From: Methylocystaceae bacterium
Lineage (GTDB): Bacteria; Pseudomonadota; Alphaproteobacteria; Rhizobiales; Beijerinckiaceae
DNA length: 36,011 nucleotides
Reading direction: 5' to 3'
NCBI GenBank assembly: GCA_003134075.1
Contig: PLAI01000186.1
Location: 15,902-51,912 of the forward strand
Part shown: one piece after another, positions 8,416 through 16,810 of the stretch
Position numbering within the stretch: the stretch's first letter is position 1
How the letters are laid out: every line of letters starts with the position of its first letter
Notes under the pieces: generated by a model
Told to the model about the DNA's origin: nothing
Database searches by the model: none
The model's input: only the letters and a program-made list of their open reading frames with translations
Position numbers and translations under genes: made by a program

Positions 8416-10032
8416 ATGTTGATGGGCGGTGGTCCAGAGTCCAAGCGCGCGGCGCTCTTGCAGCTCTCGACGTTCGTCGGGGCAATTCCTCCGATTTGCT
8501 TGGCTCTGGCGTTGGGCGGCTGCGCCGTGGGCCCCGATTTCCTCGCGACGACAGCGCCCGTTCAAGACAAATGGATCGAAAGCGGCGACAAGCGCGTGGC
8601 GAAGAGCGACGTCAAGTCGCACTGGTGGAGGACGTTCAAGGATCCGACGCTCGATCGCCTCATCCAGCGCGCCTACGAGCAAAATCTCCCAGTGCGGATC
8701 GCCGGTTTGAAAATTCTCGAAGCGCGCGCGCAACTCGGCGTCGCGATCGGCAATCTTTATCCGCAAACGCAAGAGGGTACCGGCGCCGCGCAGCAAAACC
8801 TTCTCAGTTCGCGCCTCGCCAACCAAGCCTCGCTCCAACATTCCTTCGCGAATTTTAACCTCGGCTTCGACGCCGCCTGGGAGATGGATTTCTGGGGCCG
8901 CTTGCGGCGCAACGTCGAGGCCAACGACGCGAATCTGCTCGCGACGGCCGCTGATTACGATAGCGCGCTCGTTTCGCTGACCGCTGAAGTGGCGCGCGCC
9001 TACGCCTTGCTCCGCACCTATGAGGAGCTCATTCAAATCGCCCGAGAAAACGCCAAGGTGCAAAAAGAGGGGCTGGACATCGCCGAGTCGCGTTTCCGTA
9101 ACGGCGCCACGTCGGAGCTGGACGTCACGCAGGCGCGTACCTTGCTGGAGAGTACGCTCGCCGACATCCCGCCTTTGCAAGCTAGTCTGCAGCAATCGAA
9201 GAACGCGTTGAGCACGCTACTCGGGCGCCCGCCCGGCGCGGTCGAGGCGCTGCTGAATGGACCTCACAGGATACCTTCGGCGTCGAAGCGCGTCGCGGTC
9301 GGCATACCCGCGGAGCTGTTGCGGCGTCGCCCCGACATCCACGCGGCGGAACTCAACGCCGCCGCCGAGAGCGCGCGGATCGGCGTCGCCGAGGCGGATC
9401 TCTATCCGAAATTTTTTCTTTTGGGAGACGTCGGCGTGCAGAGCAGCGACGTCGCCAAGCTCTTCGCGCCCCACAGCCTGTTCTTCACCGCTGGTCCAGG
9501 GTTCCAATGGTCCATCCTGAATTATGGCCGCATCACCAATAACGTGCGCGCGCAGGACGCGCGTTTCCAGCAAGCGCTCGTGAATTACGAAGACACGGTG
9601 CTGAAGGCGGCGCGGGAAGTCGAGGACGCGTTGATCGCTTTCCTCAAGGCGCAGGAGAGTGCGGTCAGCTCGCGGAAGTCCGTGCAGGCCGCCCAGGACT
9701 CGGTGCGGCTGTCGCTGATCAGGTACCGGGAAGGCGAGGAGGACTATCAGCGGGTCGTCGACTCACAGCGCTCGCTCCTGCAAGAGGAAAACAAGCTGGC
9801 GGCGACTCGCTCCTCCATCGCCACCAATTTGATCGCGCTTTACAAGGCCCTGGGCGGGGGATGGGAGCTGCGAGAGGGCAGACCCATCGTTCCGATTCCC
9901 ATGCAAGAGGAAATGGCGAGCCGTACCAATTGGGGCGATTTGCTGCCGGCGGAATCGCCGCCGCCGCCGCCGGAATTGGCTCCGCCGACGCCAGCCAGCG
10001 TCGCGCCAATCCTGCTTCCACCCGACTGGTGA
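8416..10032 (+). CDS. Outer-membrane efflux lipoprotein, NodT family (TolC/OprM fold)
   Basis: 538 residues. The N-terminal hydrophobic stretch ends in a lipobox (LGGC, Cys about residue 36), so the protein is a lipoprotein anchored in the outer membrane. Two OEP repeats follow, with family signatures WWRTFKDPTLDRLI near residue 72, FDAAWEMDFWGRLRR near 155, a long helical segment, the RRRPDIHAAELNAAAESARIG-type motif near 310 and a second helical segment ending near 470. It forms a trimeric channel through the outer membrane and periplasm, completing the tripartite exporter with the adaptor at 3217. It is separated from the permease by 236 bases, so it may have its own promoter. The last 50 residues are Pro-rich and unusual. 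Confidence 0.9.
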   Translation: MLMGGGPESKRAALLQLSTFVGAIPPICLALALGGCAVGPDFLATTAPVQDKWIESGDKRVAKSDVKSHWWRTFKDPTLDRLIQRAYEQNLPVRIAGLKILEARAQLGVAIGNLYPQTQEGTGAAQQNLLSSRLANQASLQHSFANFNLGFDAAWEMDFWGRLRRNVEANDANLLATAADYDSALVSLTAEVARAYALLRTYEELIQIARENAKVQKEGLDIAESRFRNGATSELDVTQARTLLESTLADIPPLQASLQQSKNALSTLLGRPPGAVEALLNGPHRIPSASKRVAVGIPAELLRRRPDIHAAELNAAAESARIGVAEADLYPKFFLLGDVGVQSSDVAKLFAPHSLFFTAGPGFQWSILNYGRITNNVRAQDARFQQALVNYEDTVLKAAREVEDALIAFLKAQESAVSSRKSVQAAQDSVRLSLIRYREGEEDYQRVVDSQRSLLQEENKLAATRSSIATNLIALYKALGGGWELREGRPIVPIPMQEEMASRTNWGDLLPAESPPPPPELAPPTPASVAPILLPPDW

Positions 10033-10213
10033 TAAATCAGCTACGCGCGTGGCGCCCCGGGTTCGCAATCGATGGTTCTTTGGTTTGTCGCGGTCTTTCT
10101 GGTGGTTTATGGGTTGATGCGCGTATTTCGCCGAAAGCGTTGGATGCGAGCCCCAACCGGCGCTTTCTGTCGCGGAGATGCGCGAAAACGAGCCGTGATC
10201 GGGAGATTTTGGG

Positions 10214-11074
10214 TTGAAGACGATGGTCCGCCAAGTGACGAGAGCGCCAAAGCTAGGGCTCCTGTCATCAGCAATTACATGTTTGGTCGCAATAATCGCA
10301 TTTGGCGCTGTTTTGTCCACGACGGTCGCTATTGGCGAGGGCGGTCTACCTTCATGCCCAGCCGGCGGGATGGCTTCGTGGACCGACTGCCAAGGAAGTT
10401 CCAGCTATCCCAATGGCGGGACATACGTAGGGGAATTTCGCGACGGCAAACCGAATGGGCTGGGGACACTCACGTACCGGCGCCATGGAGAATACGTCGG
10501 TGAGTTTCGCGACGGCTGGCCGAGCGGCCGAGGAGCCTATGCTTATCCCGACGGACGAAGATACGTCGGCGAATGGCGGAATGGGGATTTCAATGGCCGT
10601 GGAGTCCGCACATATCCCGACGGTCGGAAAGAAGACGGCGAATGGAGCGACGGCAAATTCGTAAGAACCGCCGAGGAAAATTCGCCGCTATCGGAGAGCT
10701 CTGAAAAACCCCCGGCGGCGATTGTCGATGCGAGCGAGATCAACCAGTCAAGGCCCCTCGCTTTGATTGGAAGCGAGATTTTTGGCGGCGTCCTGCCGCT
10801 TCTGATGGTGTTTCTCGTCTTTGGTGTTGTCATCGCGGCCGTTTTCGGCCTGAAGGCCAAGCATCAATCCGCGGCCCCATCAATTGCTGTTCGAGGACGA
10901 GTTGACGAAGCCGAGGAGCAATCGAAAATTGTCGAGGCTCGGCGCGCGTTAGTCGAAGCCGTCGAGGATTTCGCCGTTTCCGATGCTAAACTGCTGGAGC
11001 TGCGCGCAAGCGCAAGGCGGCTTTCGTGGAACTCAAGAGCCTGGAAAGCAATGCGGCAACCTGGCGCTCTGTGA
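10214..11074 (+). CDS. MORN-repeat protein with two membrane segments
   Basis: 286 residues. A TTG start is preferred because GGGAG lies nine bases upstream; an ATG follows at 10223. The N-terminus carries a hydrophobic segment (residues about 15-40), then about four MORN-type repeats (residues about 64-150; YVGEFRDGKPNGLGT, YVGEFRDGWPSGRGA and YVGEWRNGDFNGRGV show the period of about 23), a linker, and a second membrane segment (about 190-215) followed by a charged helical tail. MORN repeats form beta-hairpin arrays that bind lipids or proteins; here they would be on the periplasmic side. The function is unknown. The C-terminus may be frameshifted: the frame ending at 11118 continues with a more helix-like, Lys/Glu-containing tail than the frame ending at 11074. 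Confidence 0.75.
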   Translation: MKTMVRQVTRAPKLGLLSSAITCLVAIIAFGAVLSTTVAIGEGGLPSCPAGGMASWTDCQGSSSYPNGGTYVGEFRDGKPNGLGTLTYRRHGEYVGEFRDGWPSGRGAYAYPDGRRYVGEWRNGDFNGRGVRTYPDGRKEDGEWSDGKFVRTAEENSPLSESSEKPPAAIVDASEINQSRPLALIGSEIFGGVLPLLMVFLVFGVVIAAVFGLKAKHQSAAPSIAVRGRVDEAEEQSKIVEARRALVEAVEDFAVSDAKLLELRASARRLSWNSRAWKAMRQPGAL

Positions 11075-11181
11075 ATTTTCAGATGCGGGCTCTCGTTCCC
11101 GTTCACCGCGAATTTTGATGTCATTTATGTCTTTCCGTGTCACTTTCTCCGCGAGGGCGGAAAAAAGAACGCGGCGATGGA

Positions 11182-12075
11182 ATGTCGGAATTTTACACCA
11201 CGCACGAGCTAGCCGCCCTTTTGCGGGTGAAGGAACGCAAGGTCTATGACCTCGTCGCCAAGGAGACGTTGCCGTTCCGCCGGGTGACGGGCAGGCTGCT
11301 GTTTCCACGTGACGAAATCGCGCAATGGCTGCGGGGCAATGGCGTGGCCGGCGACGCACAAGTCGCGCCGGGGCCGCCGCGATCGTCCGAAGGGCAACGA
11401 CCGCTGGTCGCCGCCGGTGGGCACGATCCTCTCCTCGAATGGGCTCTGCGGGAATCGCGCTCCGGCATCGCTGGCTTTTTCGACGGCGCGCTTGATGGGT
11501 TGCAGCGGGCGCGGGCGGGCGATTGCATCGCGGCGGGTCTTCATATTCCTGAAGGGGGAGAATGGAACGTCGCGGCGGTCGCGGCGAGGTTCACGGATGA
11601 GCCTTGGGTTCTTATCGAGTGGGCCCGGCGCGCGCGCGGGCTGATCATGCGGCCCGATCTCGCCAAACGTCCCGATTGCCTGAAGGCCGCGCGCGGCTTG
11701 CGTTTTCACACGCGGCAGACCGAGGCGGCCAGCGAACTGGTCCTCGAACAATTGCTGGCGGCCGAAAAAATGAAGCGGGCGGATCTGCGCCTTGTCGAAG
11801 CGGTCGAGCGATCGGAGACGGATTTGGCGATGGCGATCGCCGATGGTCGCGCCGATGTCGGCCTTGGCATCGCGGCGGCGGCGCGTCAGTTCAAACTCGA
11901 TTTCGCGCCGCTGATCGAGGAGCGCTTCGATCTTCTGGTGTGGCGCAAAGCCTATTTTGACCCGCCGTTCCAGAAGCTCGTAGCTCTGTGCCTATCGGAG
12001 GCGTTTCGCGACAAAGCCAAGGCTTTGGGCGGTTATGACGTTTCGGGATTCGGGACGGTTCGCTTCAACGGCTAA
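11182..12075 (+). CDS. HTH (excisionase-type) regulator with periplasmic-binding-like sensor domain
   Basis: 297 residues. The N-terminus (residues about 1-52) is a MerR/excisionase-like helix-turn-helix: YTTHELAALLRVKERKVYDL and a PRDEIAQWL end. Residues about 85-295 match the PBP-like domain also seen in molybdate-type regulators: GIAGFFDGALDGLQRARAGD, then DLAMAIADGRADVGLGIAAA, then FDLLVWRKAYFDPPFQKLVA. The combination is a one-component transcription factor that senses a small ligand, often molybdate or a similar anion in this family, although the ligand cannot be read here and no transporter is adjacent. The start at 11182 is chosen because the HTH begins at once after it; the in-frame extension from 11137 is Arg/Lys-rich and lacks an RBS. 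It is a single gene with no clear operon partner. Confidence 0.85.
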   Translation: MSEFYTTHELAALLRVKERKVYDLVAKETLPFRRVTGRLLFPRDEIAQWLRGNGVAGDAQVAPGPPRSSEGQRPLVAAGGHDPLLEWALRESRSGIAGFFDGALDGLQRARAGDCIAAGLHIPEGGEWNVAAVAARFTDEPWVLIEWARRARGLIMRPDLAKRPDCLKAARGLRFHTRQTEAASELVLEQLLAAEKMKRADLRLVEAVERSETDLAMAIADGRADVGLGIAAAARQFKLDFAPLIEERFDLLVWRKAYFDPPFQKLVALCLSEAFRDKAKALGGYDVSGFGTVRFNG

Positions 12076-12330
12076 AGGCGCCCGCGGCCGGGTGTGGCGG
12101 CGAAGGCGGCGCCACCGTAAGGTTCTCGTCAATACGAGGACGCCGGTTCTCGAGGGACCGTTTCGAGGCCGACGCCATGACCGGGCTAATTGCAACCGCG
12201 ACCCGGCGCTTGTTTTAAGCTTGCGCTTCGCGATAAAAGGCTGCGTCGGCGTTTTCCGATCTGCGGCGGAACGCCCTGATGTTCGAGAACAATTCCGCAT
12301 CGATTCGTTATGGATTGGGAGTGCTATCTA

Positions 12331-12690
12331 ATGAGAAAGACCTTGCTTGCGACTGCGGTGATTGCCGCGTCCCTCGGAACCGGCGCGTTCGCCGCGGTGG
12401 AATTGAACACTTACGCCGATGCGGAAGGCTATCTCGACGTGCAGGCCCTGACCTGCGCGCAACTGGCCGACACCTTTCAGGAAGACGCCAATTATCTGAC
12501 GGCATGGTATAGCGGCTGGTACAATGGGCTTGCGAAGAAGCATTTCGCCAATATCCCGCGCAGCAAAGAGGCTGAGCACGAAACGATCGTCTATTGCAAG
12601 GCGCATCCTGGCGAAGAGAAAGTGATCAAGGTCCTCGGCCGCATTATCGACGAATACAGAGAGAAAAAGGGCATCGACGTTCATAGATAA
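12331..12690 (+). CDS. HdeA/HdeB-family periplasmic protein
   Basis: 119 residues with a signal peptide (residues 1-21, ending GAFA). The mature part has the HdeA/HdeB pattern: LTCAQLAD with Cys42, a helix with YLTAWYSGWYNGL, and VYCKAHP with Cys89, the two cysteines expected to form one disulfide. In enterobacteria such proteins are acid-activated chaperones; in alphaproteobacteria the family is widespread and the role is not proven, so acid chaperone function is an inference. GGGAG lies about ten bases before the ATG. A weak terminator follows at 12722. It stands alone between the regulator at 11182 and the convergent minus-strand gene at 12962. Confidence 0.85.
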   Translation: MRKTLLATAVIAASLGTGAFAAVELNTYADAEGYLDVQALTCAQLADTFQEDANYLTAWYSGWYNGLAKKHFANIPRSKEAEHETIVYCKAHPGEEKVIKVLGRIIDEYREKKGIDVHR

Positions 12691-12721
12691 TGCGTTGTCG
12701 AGCGTAACGCGGCCTGACTAG

Positions 12722-12744
12722 AGGCCAAGGAGCGAGGCCTTTTT
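12722..12744 (+). terminator. Weak rho-independent terminator after the HdeA-like gene
   Basis: AGGCC / GGCCT (5 bases) with a 9-base loop is followed by TTTT. It lies 32 bases after the stop codon at 12690. Confidence 0.5.
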
Positions 12745-12767
12745 CGGGGTCGACGCGATCGACCCCG
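12745..12767. repeat. Perfect 9-base inverted repeat
   Basis: CGGGGTCGA (12745-12753), loop CGCGA, TCGACCCCG (12759-12767). It begins directly after the T run of the terminator and lacks its own T run, so it may strengthen termination between convergent genes or act as a protein-binding site. Confidence 0.7.
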
Positions 12768-12961
12768 AGGAATTGAATATTCGTATGCCGACCGAAGGGC
12801 GAATGAAATCGCCGCGTTCGACCGCTTTGTCGCCGCTTGTTCCGTCCCCTCTTGACGGACTTATGACTCAAATGACTCAAATTCGTTGTTCAAGGGCGCC
12901 CCTGACCAAGCCGGCGCATGATCTTGGTCCGGGTTTTGTCCGCGCTTTCACGCGCTTCTGT

Positions 12962-13405
12962 TTATTTGAAAGCGATCACCACGCCATCCGCGCCAAGCGA
13001 CAGTTGCAATCCCTTGCGCCGCGTATTCAGTTTCATGGTGACGCCATTTCTGTTGCGCAGCCAAAGCGTCCCTTTTCCGCGCTCGCCCAAGGCCCATCCT
13101 TTGCGAATCTGAACATAGGCGCCGGCGAAATCCTCCCGCCGCTGGAGACCATACACGCTCCCCGAAGCTGTCAGTTTTGACGCGCCAATGCCGCCGACGC
13201 CCAGGCCGCCGACGGTGATGGGATAGGACTCGCCGCGGTAATTCAGCGTTCCGCCGCCCGCCGCGCCGGATCCGATGAAGGCCACCTGAATTTGCTCAAT
13301 CGAGACAGACGCTGATGGCGGGCCCTTGGGTTGCTCTTGAGCCAACGCGGGCGGCGTCGCGAAGAAGCACGTGGCGAGAAATATCATGGTTCGTCGATTG
13401 ATCAT
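12962..13405 (-). CDS. Exported glycine-rich hypothetical protein
   Basis: 147 residues from the ATG at 13405. The first 22 residues form a signal peptide ending ALAQEQ, so the protein is periplasmic. The body is strand-rich, with short glycine-rich turns (GSGAAGGGTLNYRG, VGGLGVGGIGASK) and a conserved-looking end GLQLSLGADGVVIAF. I have a sense of similar exported proteins in proteobacteria but cannot name the family; the glycine-rich pattern superficially resembles DUF1134 proteins such as the one at 19768 without sharing its motifs. The longer reading from 13480 adds a polar stretch before the signal peptide and is rejected. No enzyme motif is visible. It converges with the HdeA-like gene. 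Confidence 0.7.
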   Translation of the reverse strand: MINRRTMIFLATCFFATPPALAQEQPKGPPSASVSIEQIQVAFIGSGAAGGGTLNYRGESYPITVGGLGVGGIGASKLTASGSVYGLQRREDFAGAYVQIRKGWALGERGKGTLWLRNRNGVTMKLNTRRKGLQLSLGADGVVIAFK

Positions 13406-13736
13406 GGAAACATCCGTCTGGCTGTCGAGAGCGAACGGCGCGGGGCTGGTCGATCTCCGCGTCGGCTCGGTGTTATCCAATTACGCAATGGAGATCAATG
13501 ATCTGATCGCCGGGCTTTTTCCGTGCGATAGGTTTTTATGGAACATATTCTAGGACCGAGTTCCCCGGGGGGCGACGAATCCGCGATCGGACCAGGCGCG
13601 CTCGCGGGGCGCTGTCGCCGCCCTGGACGCGTGCTCGGAGATGACGAGCCCATCGCTCCCGGCTGGGATTGGTCAGCGGAACCGCCGACCAATCATTTCG
13701 TCGTCCGTGTCGTCATGACTTAATTCGACAATACCG
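13406..13736. other. Gene-free stretch with a long hairpin
   Basis: About 330 bases between two minus-strand genes. Short open frames are present but lack RBS and plausible composition. The only structure I see is the hairpin at 13667-13694. The part next to 13405 should hold the promoter of the exported protein gene, but no convincing box is visible. Confidence 0.5.
13667..13694. repeat. Extended hairpin, possible terminator of the small exported protein gene
   Basis: GATTGGTC / GACCAATC (8 bases) encloses GCGG-AA-CCGC with one A/C mismatch between them, giving a near-continuous 13-position stem. It lies about 43 bases downstream of the minus-strand stop at 13737. No T run follows on either strand. 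Confidence 0.5.
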
Positions 13737-13946
13737 TTACCGCACAACGCGCTGGTGCACGACAACAGGTCTGCGGACCACGGCGCGTCTCCGCACGACA
13801 ACGACAGTCTTCTCAATATTCGTCCCACCATTCGTCGCAAGCGCCCCTTGCGCCATCATCGGCACGGCCGCGAGCGCTTCCGAACTTTCGAAGGCGAGTC
13901 CAGCCATAAGGCCCGCCGCCAGTAGCACCGTGTGTAATGTTTTCAT
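13737..13946 (-). CDS. Small exported Val/Arg-rich protein, 69 aa
   Basis: A signal peptide of about 26 residues (MKTLHTVLLAAGLMAGLAFE, ending EALA) leaves a mature peptide of about 43 residues. The second half is almost only valine and arginine (VVVVRRRAVVRRPVVV), an alternating basic/hydrophobic pattern. AGGAG lies nine bases before the ATG at 13946, supporting real translation. The function is unknown; such exported basic peptides could bind nucleic acid, lipid or polyanions at the envelope, but this is speculation. It is unlinked to neighbours, with nearly 200 free bases on its upstream side and a hairpin downstream. Confidence 0.6.
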   Translation of the reverse strand: MKTLHTVLLAAGLMAGLAFESSEALAAVPMMAQGALATNGGTNIEKTVVVVRRRAVVRRPVVVHQRVVR

Positions 13947-14141
13947 TATCTGCTGCTCCTCTTCGAAGATTGCGCTTTCGAAGCTACGCCTCGAAACATG
14001 TCCGGATGATGAACGGTTCCGTAATTAGAAGAGATCGATAAATTGTCTAGGCCGCCCGCATGAAGCTTGAGGTGAGCGATCCGGTCGAAACATGACGCGC
14101 CAGCTAAACCCGCTTATTTCGGGGAGAAAGCAGTCCACTCC

Positions 14142-15545
14142 TCATGACGCTCTGTCGCTCAAGACAGGCGCGGCCCCCGTCTCTTTCTGGGCGGCGACCT
14201 CGTCTTTTCCCGCTCTCGCGGCTTCGGGAGCCGCGCGAGTCCCAATCGCAATTCGCCGCGCTTCTATCGCGCGCCGCGCGTGCTCGATCGCCAAGGACAC
14301 CGGCGCCTGTTCGGTTGCGTTCGATCCCTCGATGAGCTTGCCAACGCAGGCGGCGACGCTCGCCTTGAATTCCTTCTCCAATGTGTCGAGCTCGTCGCGA
14401 TCGGCGTCGCCGGCCTCGTCGGCGATCACGAGCAGTCGAAAAATCCTCTGCTGATCGCCTTGCAGTTCCTTGTTGCGCAGCATTCCGGAAACGATCGCGA
14501 GCGCCGAACCGATGATGCTCAGAGGAATGCCGATCGCGTAGAAGTATTTTTGCGCCTCGTCGATAAAGCTCTGGTCGCCGCTGGACAAATAGGCGGCGAC
14601 GCCAGGGTGGATCGGCAGCGCGGGATTTTTCTCGTCGGGGTCGGGCGCCTCGATCTGATTGGCGTGCGACGTCACCGCCATCAGATTGGCTTTTGTCTTC
14701 AGGGTCGACCTTGCGATCGCGCCGGCGATCGCGTCGAGCATCGTCACCGGCACGACGAAGCGATAGGTGACGGCGACGCCTTTCACGCTGTCGTCCGGCG
14801 TCGGCGGACGGGCCTTGAAAGCCCCTTCGGGAATATCGACGGATTCGAGACCCGGGAATCTTTTTGCTATGGCGTCGTTGTCGTCGAGCGCCAGAATTTT
14901 CGGAGTTTCCTTTGTCGCCCGCGCAACGCTCGAGACGACGTCGACCACTTCCCCAGGCGCGACGGGACCAACGGCCAGAGCCGCCACGGCGCGCTTGGCG
15001 CGGATGGCGGGGCCGATCTCCGCGCCGGGAAGAAAGACGCGTTTCACCGCCTCCGGCTGCACATTGAAGTAACTGAGAATAAGGTCGAGCGCGCGCGAAT
15101 TTTCCTCTTGCAGGGGGCCGGTCGGGATGGCGATCGTTCTGCCCGAAAGTTGGGAGAAACTTTTGATCGGCGAGCCAGAGGGAACGACCATCGCGATCAC
15201 ATCTCGACGCAGAATGACCAGGGATTGTCCATTGGTTGGCGGCGCGACGTCGCTGCGCACGAGCGCGATGTCGACCTTGCGGTCTTCCAGCGCCTTGGAA
15301 CTCGCCCTCAGATCGGTCACCGTCACCGTTTCAAAACGGATGTGTGGATGCGCCGCCGTCGTCACGCCGATGAAGGCGGAAATGAAGCGTTGCGCTATTC
15401 CGCCGGCGGGTCCGGTGGTGATGCGAAGGGTGGCCTTCGGCGACCAGACATATAATATGCCGGCCGCGCAAACGGCGACCAGGATGGCGCCGGCGAGCAA
15501 CAGCGTGGCCAGGCGAGGCAGTCTCAGGCCGAATATCCCCAACAT
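14142..15545 (-). CDS. TAXI-family TRAP-type solute-binding protein, membrane-anchored
   Basis: 467 residues. The N-terminus has one membrane segment (about 12-33), followed by a TAXI-type periplasmic binding domain (about 38-325): LRITTGPAGGIAQRFISAF at the start, KVDIALVRSD, and GRTIAIPTGP in the middle. A second membrane segment lies at about 343-363 (YAIGIPLSIIGSALAIVSGM), followed by a helical cytoplasmic tail of about 100 residues. Classical TAXI proteins are soluble and deliver acids such as glutamate to TRAP permeases; no TRAP permease is nearby and both anchors suggest a sensing or tethered role instead. AAAGGAGA lies seven bases before the ATG. The next gene upstream on this strand is the HWE kinase at 15727, 180 bases away. 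Confidence 0.85.
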   Translation of the reverse strand: MLGIFGLRLPRLATLLLAGAILVAVCAAGILYVWSPKATLRITTGPAGGIAQRFISAFIGVTTAAHPHIRFETVTVTDLRASSKALEDRKVDIALVRSDVAPPTNGQSLVILRRDVIAMVVPSGSPIKSFSQLSGRTIAIPTGPLQEENSRALDLILSYFNVQPEAVKRVFLPGAEIGPAIRAKRAVAALAVGPVAPGEVVDVVSSVARATKETPKILALDDNDAIAKRFPGLESVDIPEGAFKARPPTPDDSVKGVAVTYRFVVPVTMLDAIAGAIARSTLKTKANLMAVTSHANQIEAPDPDEKNPALPIHPGVAAYLSSGDQSFIDEAQKYFYAIGIPLSIIGSALAIVSGMLRNKELQGDQQRIFRLLVIADEAGDADRDELDTLEKEFKASVAACVGKLIEGSNATEQAPVSLAIEHARRAIEARRIAIGTRAAPEAARAGKDEVAAQKETGAAPVLSDRAS

Positions 15546-15726
15546 GCCACGTCTCCTTTGGAGCGCAAGGCGCCTTGATCACTGTAATTCAAGACTCGAC
15601 GGAGACCAGTCGCGCCCAAGTCTCCCCGCCGCGCCTTTTCCGCGATGGACAACGGCCGCCGCCCCGGCGACGACGCTCCTATGACAGCTCCTTGTCAACA
15701 ACCGCGCTCGTGCGCAAAGCGCCGGT

Positions 15727-16782
15727 CTAGGCAATTTTGGCGACGGTGGAGCTCGCCGGCACGGACAGCGTCCAGGCGAAGCCCTCGGGCGGGAAATCGA
15801 GCGTCGTCGAGCCGTCTAGCGCCAGGGCGACCAGTCGCTTGATCACCTTATGGCCGAAGCCCTCGCGCGGCGGCGGCGCCACCCGCGGCCCGCCGCTTTC
15901 TCGCCAATTTACGAAAAAGCGGCCGTCCTCGAGCCGCCAGTTGAGCGCGACATTGCCGCCGGCCCGCGACAGCGCGCCATGGGCCAGGGCGTTGGTCGCG
16001 AGCTCGTGCAGAGCCAGCCCGATATTCTGCGCGGCCTCGGGCTTGAGCATCACCTTTGGGCCGTCGATGCTCGCGTGGTCGCCGACTTCGCTCGCGCCGA
16101 TGTCGAGACAATAAGCCATTTGCGCGCGAACGAGATCGTGCATCGAGGCGCCCCGCCAGTCCTGGGAGATCAGCAGATCGTGCGCCATCGACAGCGCTTG
16201 CAGCCGCGCCGAAAATTTGCGCTGGAAGTCCTCGATCGAGCCTGATCCCGTCGCGGTCTGGCGCGACATCGCCTGCACCACCGCGAGAAGGTTTTTCGAG
16301 CGGTGAACGAGTTCGCGCAGCAGCGTGCGCACGTGCTGCTCGCGGTGCTTGCGGGGGGTGATGTCGCGCGCCGTGCCGACGATTCGAACGGGGCGCCCGT
16401 TTTCGAAGAAGGTGCGGCCGCGCACCGAAACCCAGCGTTCAACGCGGTCGATTTGGCCGATGACGCGATATTCGCTTTCGTAATCGTCCGGGCTATTGGG
16501 GTCGAGCGCCTGTTCGATGGCTTCCTTGGTGCGCTTTTTGTCTTGCGGATGCAGCGCGCTGCGAAAGACATCGAGATTTGCCGGCGCATCCTCGGACAGC
16601 CCCCACAGCGCCCGCACCCGCGCATCGAGCACCACCTCGCCGGTGACGAGGTTCCAGTCCCAGATTCCGGTGCGCCCGGCGTCGAGCGCGAGCCTCATGC
16701 GTTCGAGGGTAAAAGCCTGTTCGCGAATGAAGTCGCAGCCGGGCTGCGACGGCGGGTCAGGCGAAAGATTAGCATCCGTCAC
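15727..16782 (-). CDS. PAS-containing HWE-family sensor histidine kinase
   Basis: 351 residues, soluble, no membrane segment. A PAS domain (about 24-145; WDWNLVTGEV, then WVSVRGRTFFENGRPVRIVG as the PAC part) precedes the kinase core. The phosphoacceptor is His160 in LRELVHRSKNLL; the HWE core is recognised by the ATP-binding end LALHELATNALAHGALS and by WRESGGP near residue 306, and it lacks the usual F box. HWE kinases are typical of alphaproteobacteria and often respond to light, redox or general stress. The PAS shows no flavin-binding NCRFLQ motif, so the ligand is open. No response regulator is adjacent. Three small hairpins lie just upstream at 16811-16865. Confidence 0.9.
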   Translation of the reverse strand: MTDANLSPDPPSQPGCDFIREQAFTLERMRLALDAGRTGIWDWNLVTGEVVLDARVRALWGLSEDAPANLDVFRSALHPQDKKRTKEAIEQALDPNSPDDYESEYRVIGQIDRVERWVSVRGRTFFENGRPVRIVGTARDITPRKHREQHVRTLLRELVHRSKNLLAVVQAMSRQTATGSGSIEDFQRKFSARLQALSMAHDLLISQDWRGASMHDLVRAQMAYCLDIGASEVGDHASIDGPKVMLKPEAAQNIGLALHELATNALAHGALSRAGGNVALNWRLEDGRFFVNWRESGGPRVAPPPREGFGHKVIKRLVALALDGSTTLDFPPEGFAWTLSVPASSTVAKIA

Positions 16783-16810
16783 TTGAGACCATCCTTGGTC
16801 AAGACCGCGC

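Noticed and set aside
10072-10503. Plus-strand frame starting with a membrane-like segment before the MORN gene
   Set aside because: Only its first 20 residues look hydrophobic; the rest overlaps the MORN gene in another frame and is Arg/Trp-rich. No RBS.
12746-12766. Inverted repeat as a CRISPR unit or IS end
   Set aside because: Single copy, no spacing array, no transposase nearby.
14280-15455. 391-codon plus-strand frame
   Set aside because: Antisense of the TAXI binding protein; Arg/Asp/His-rich with no domain.
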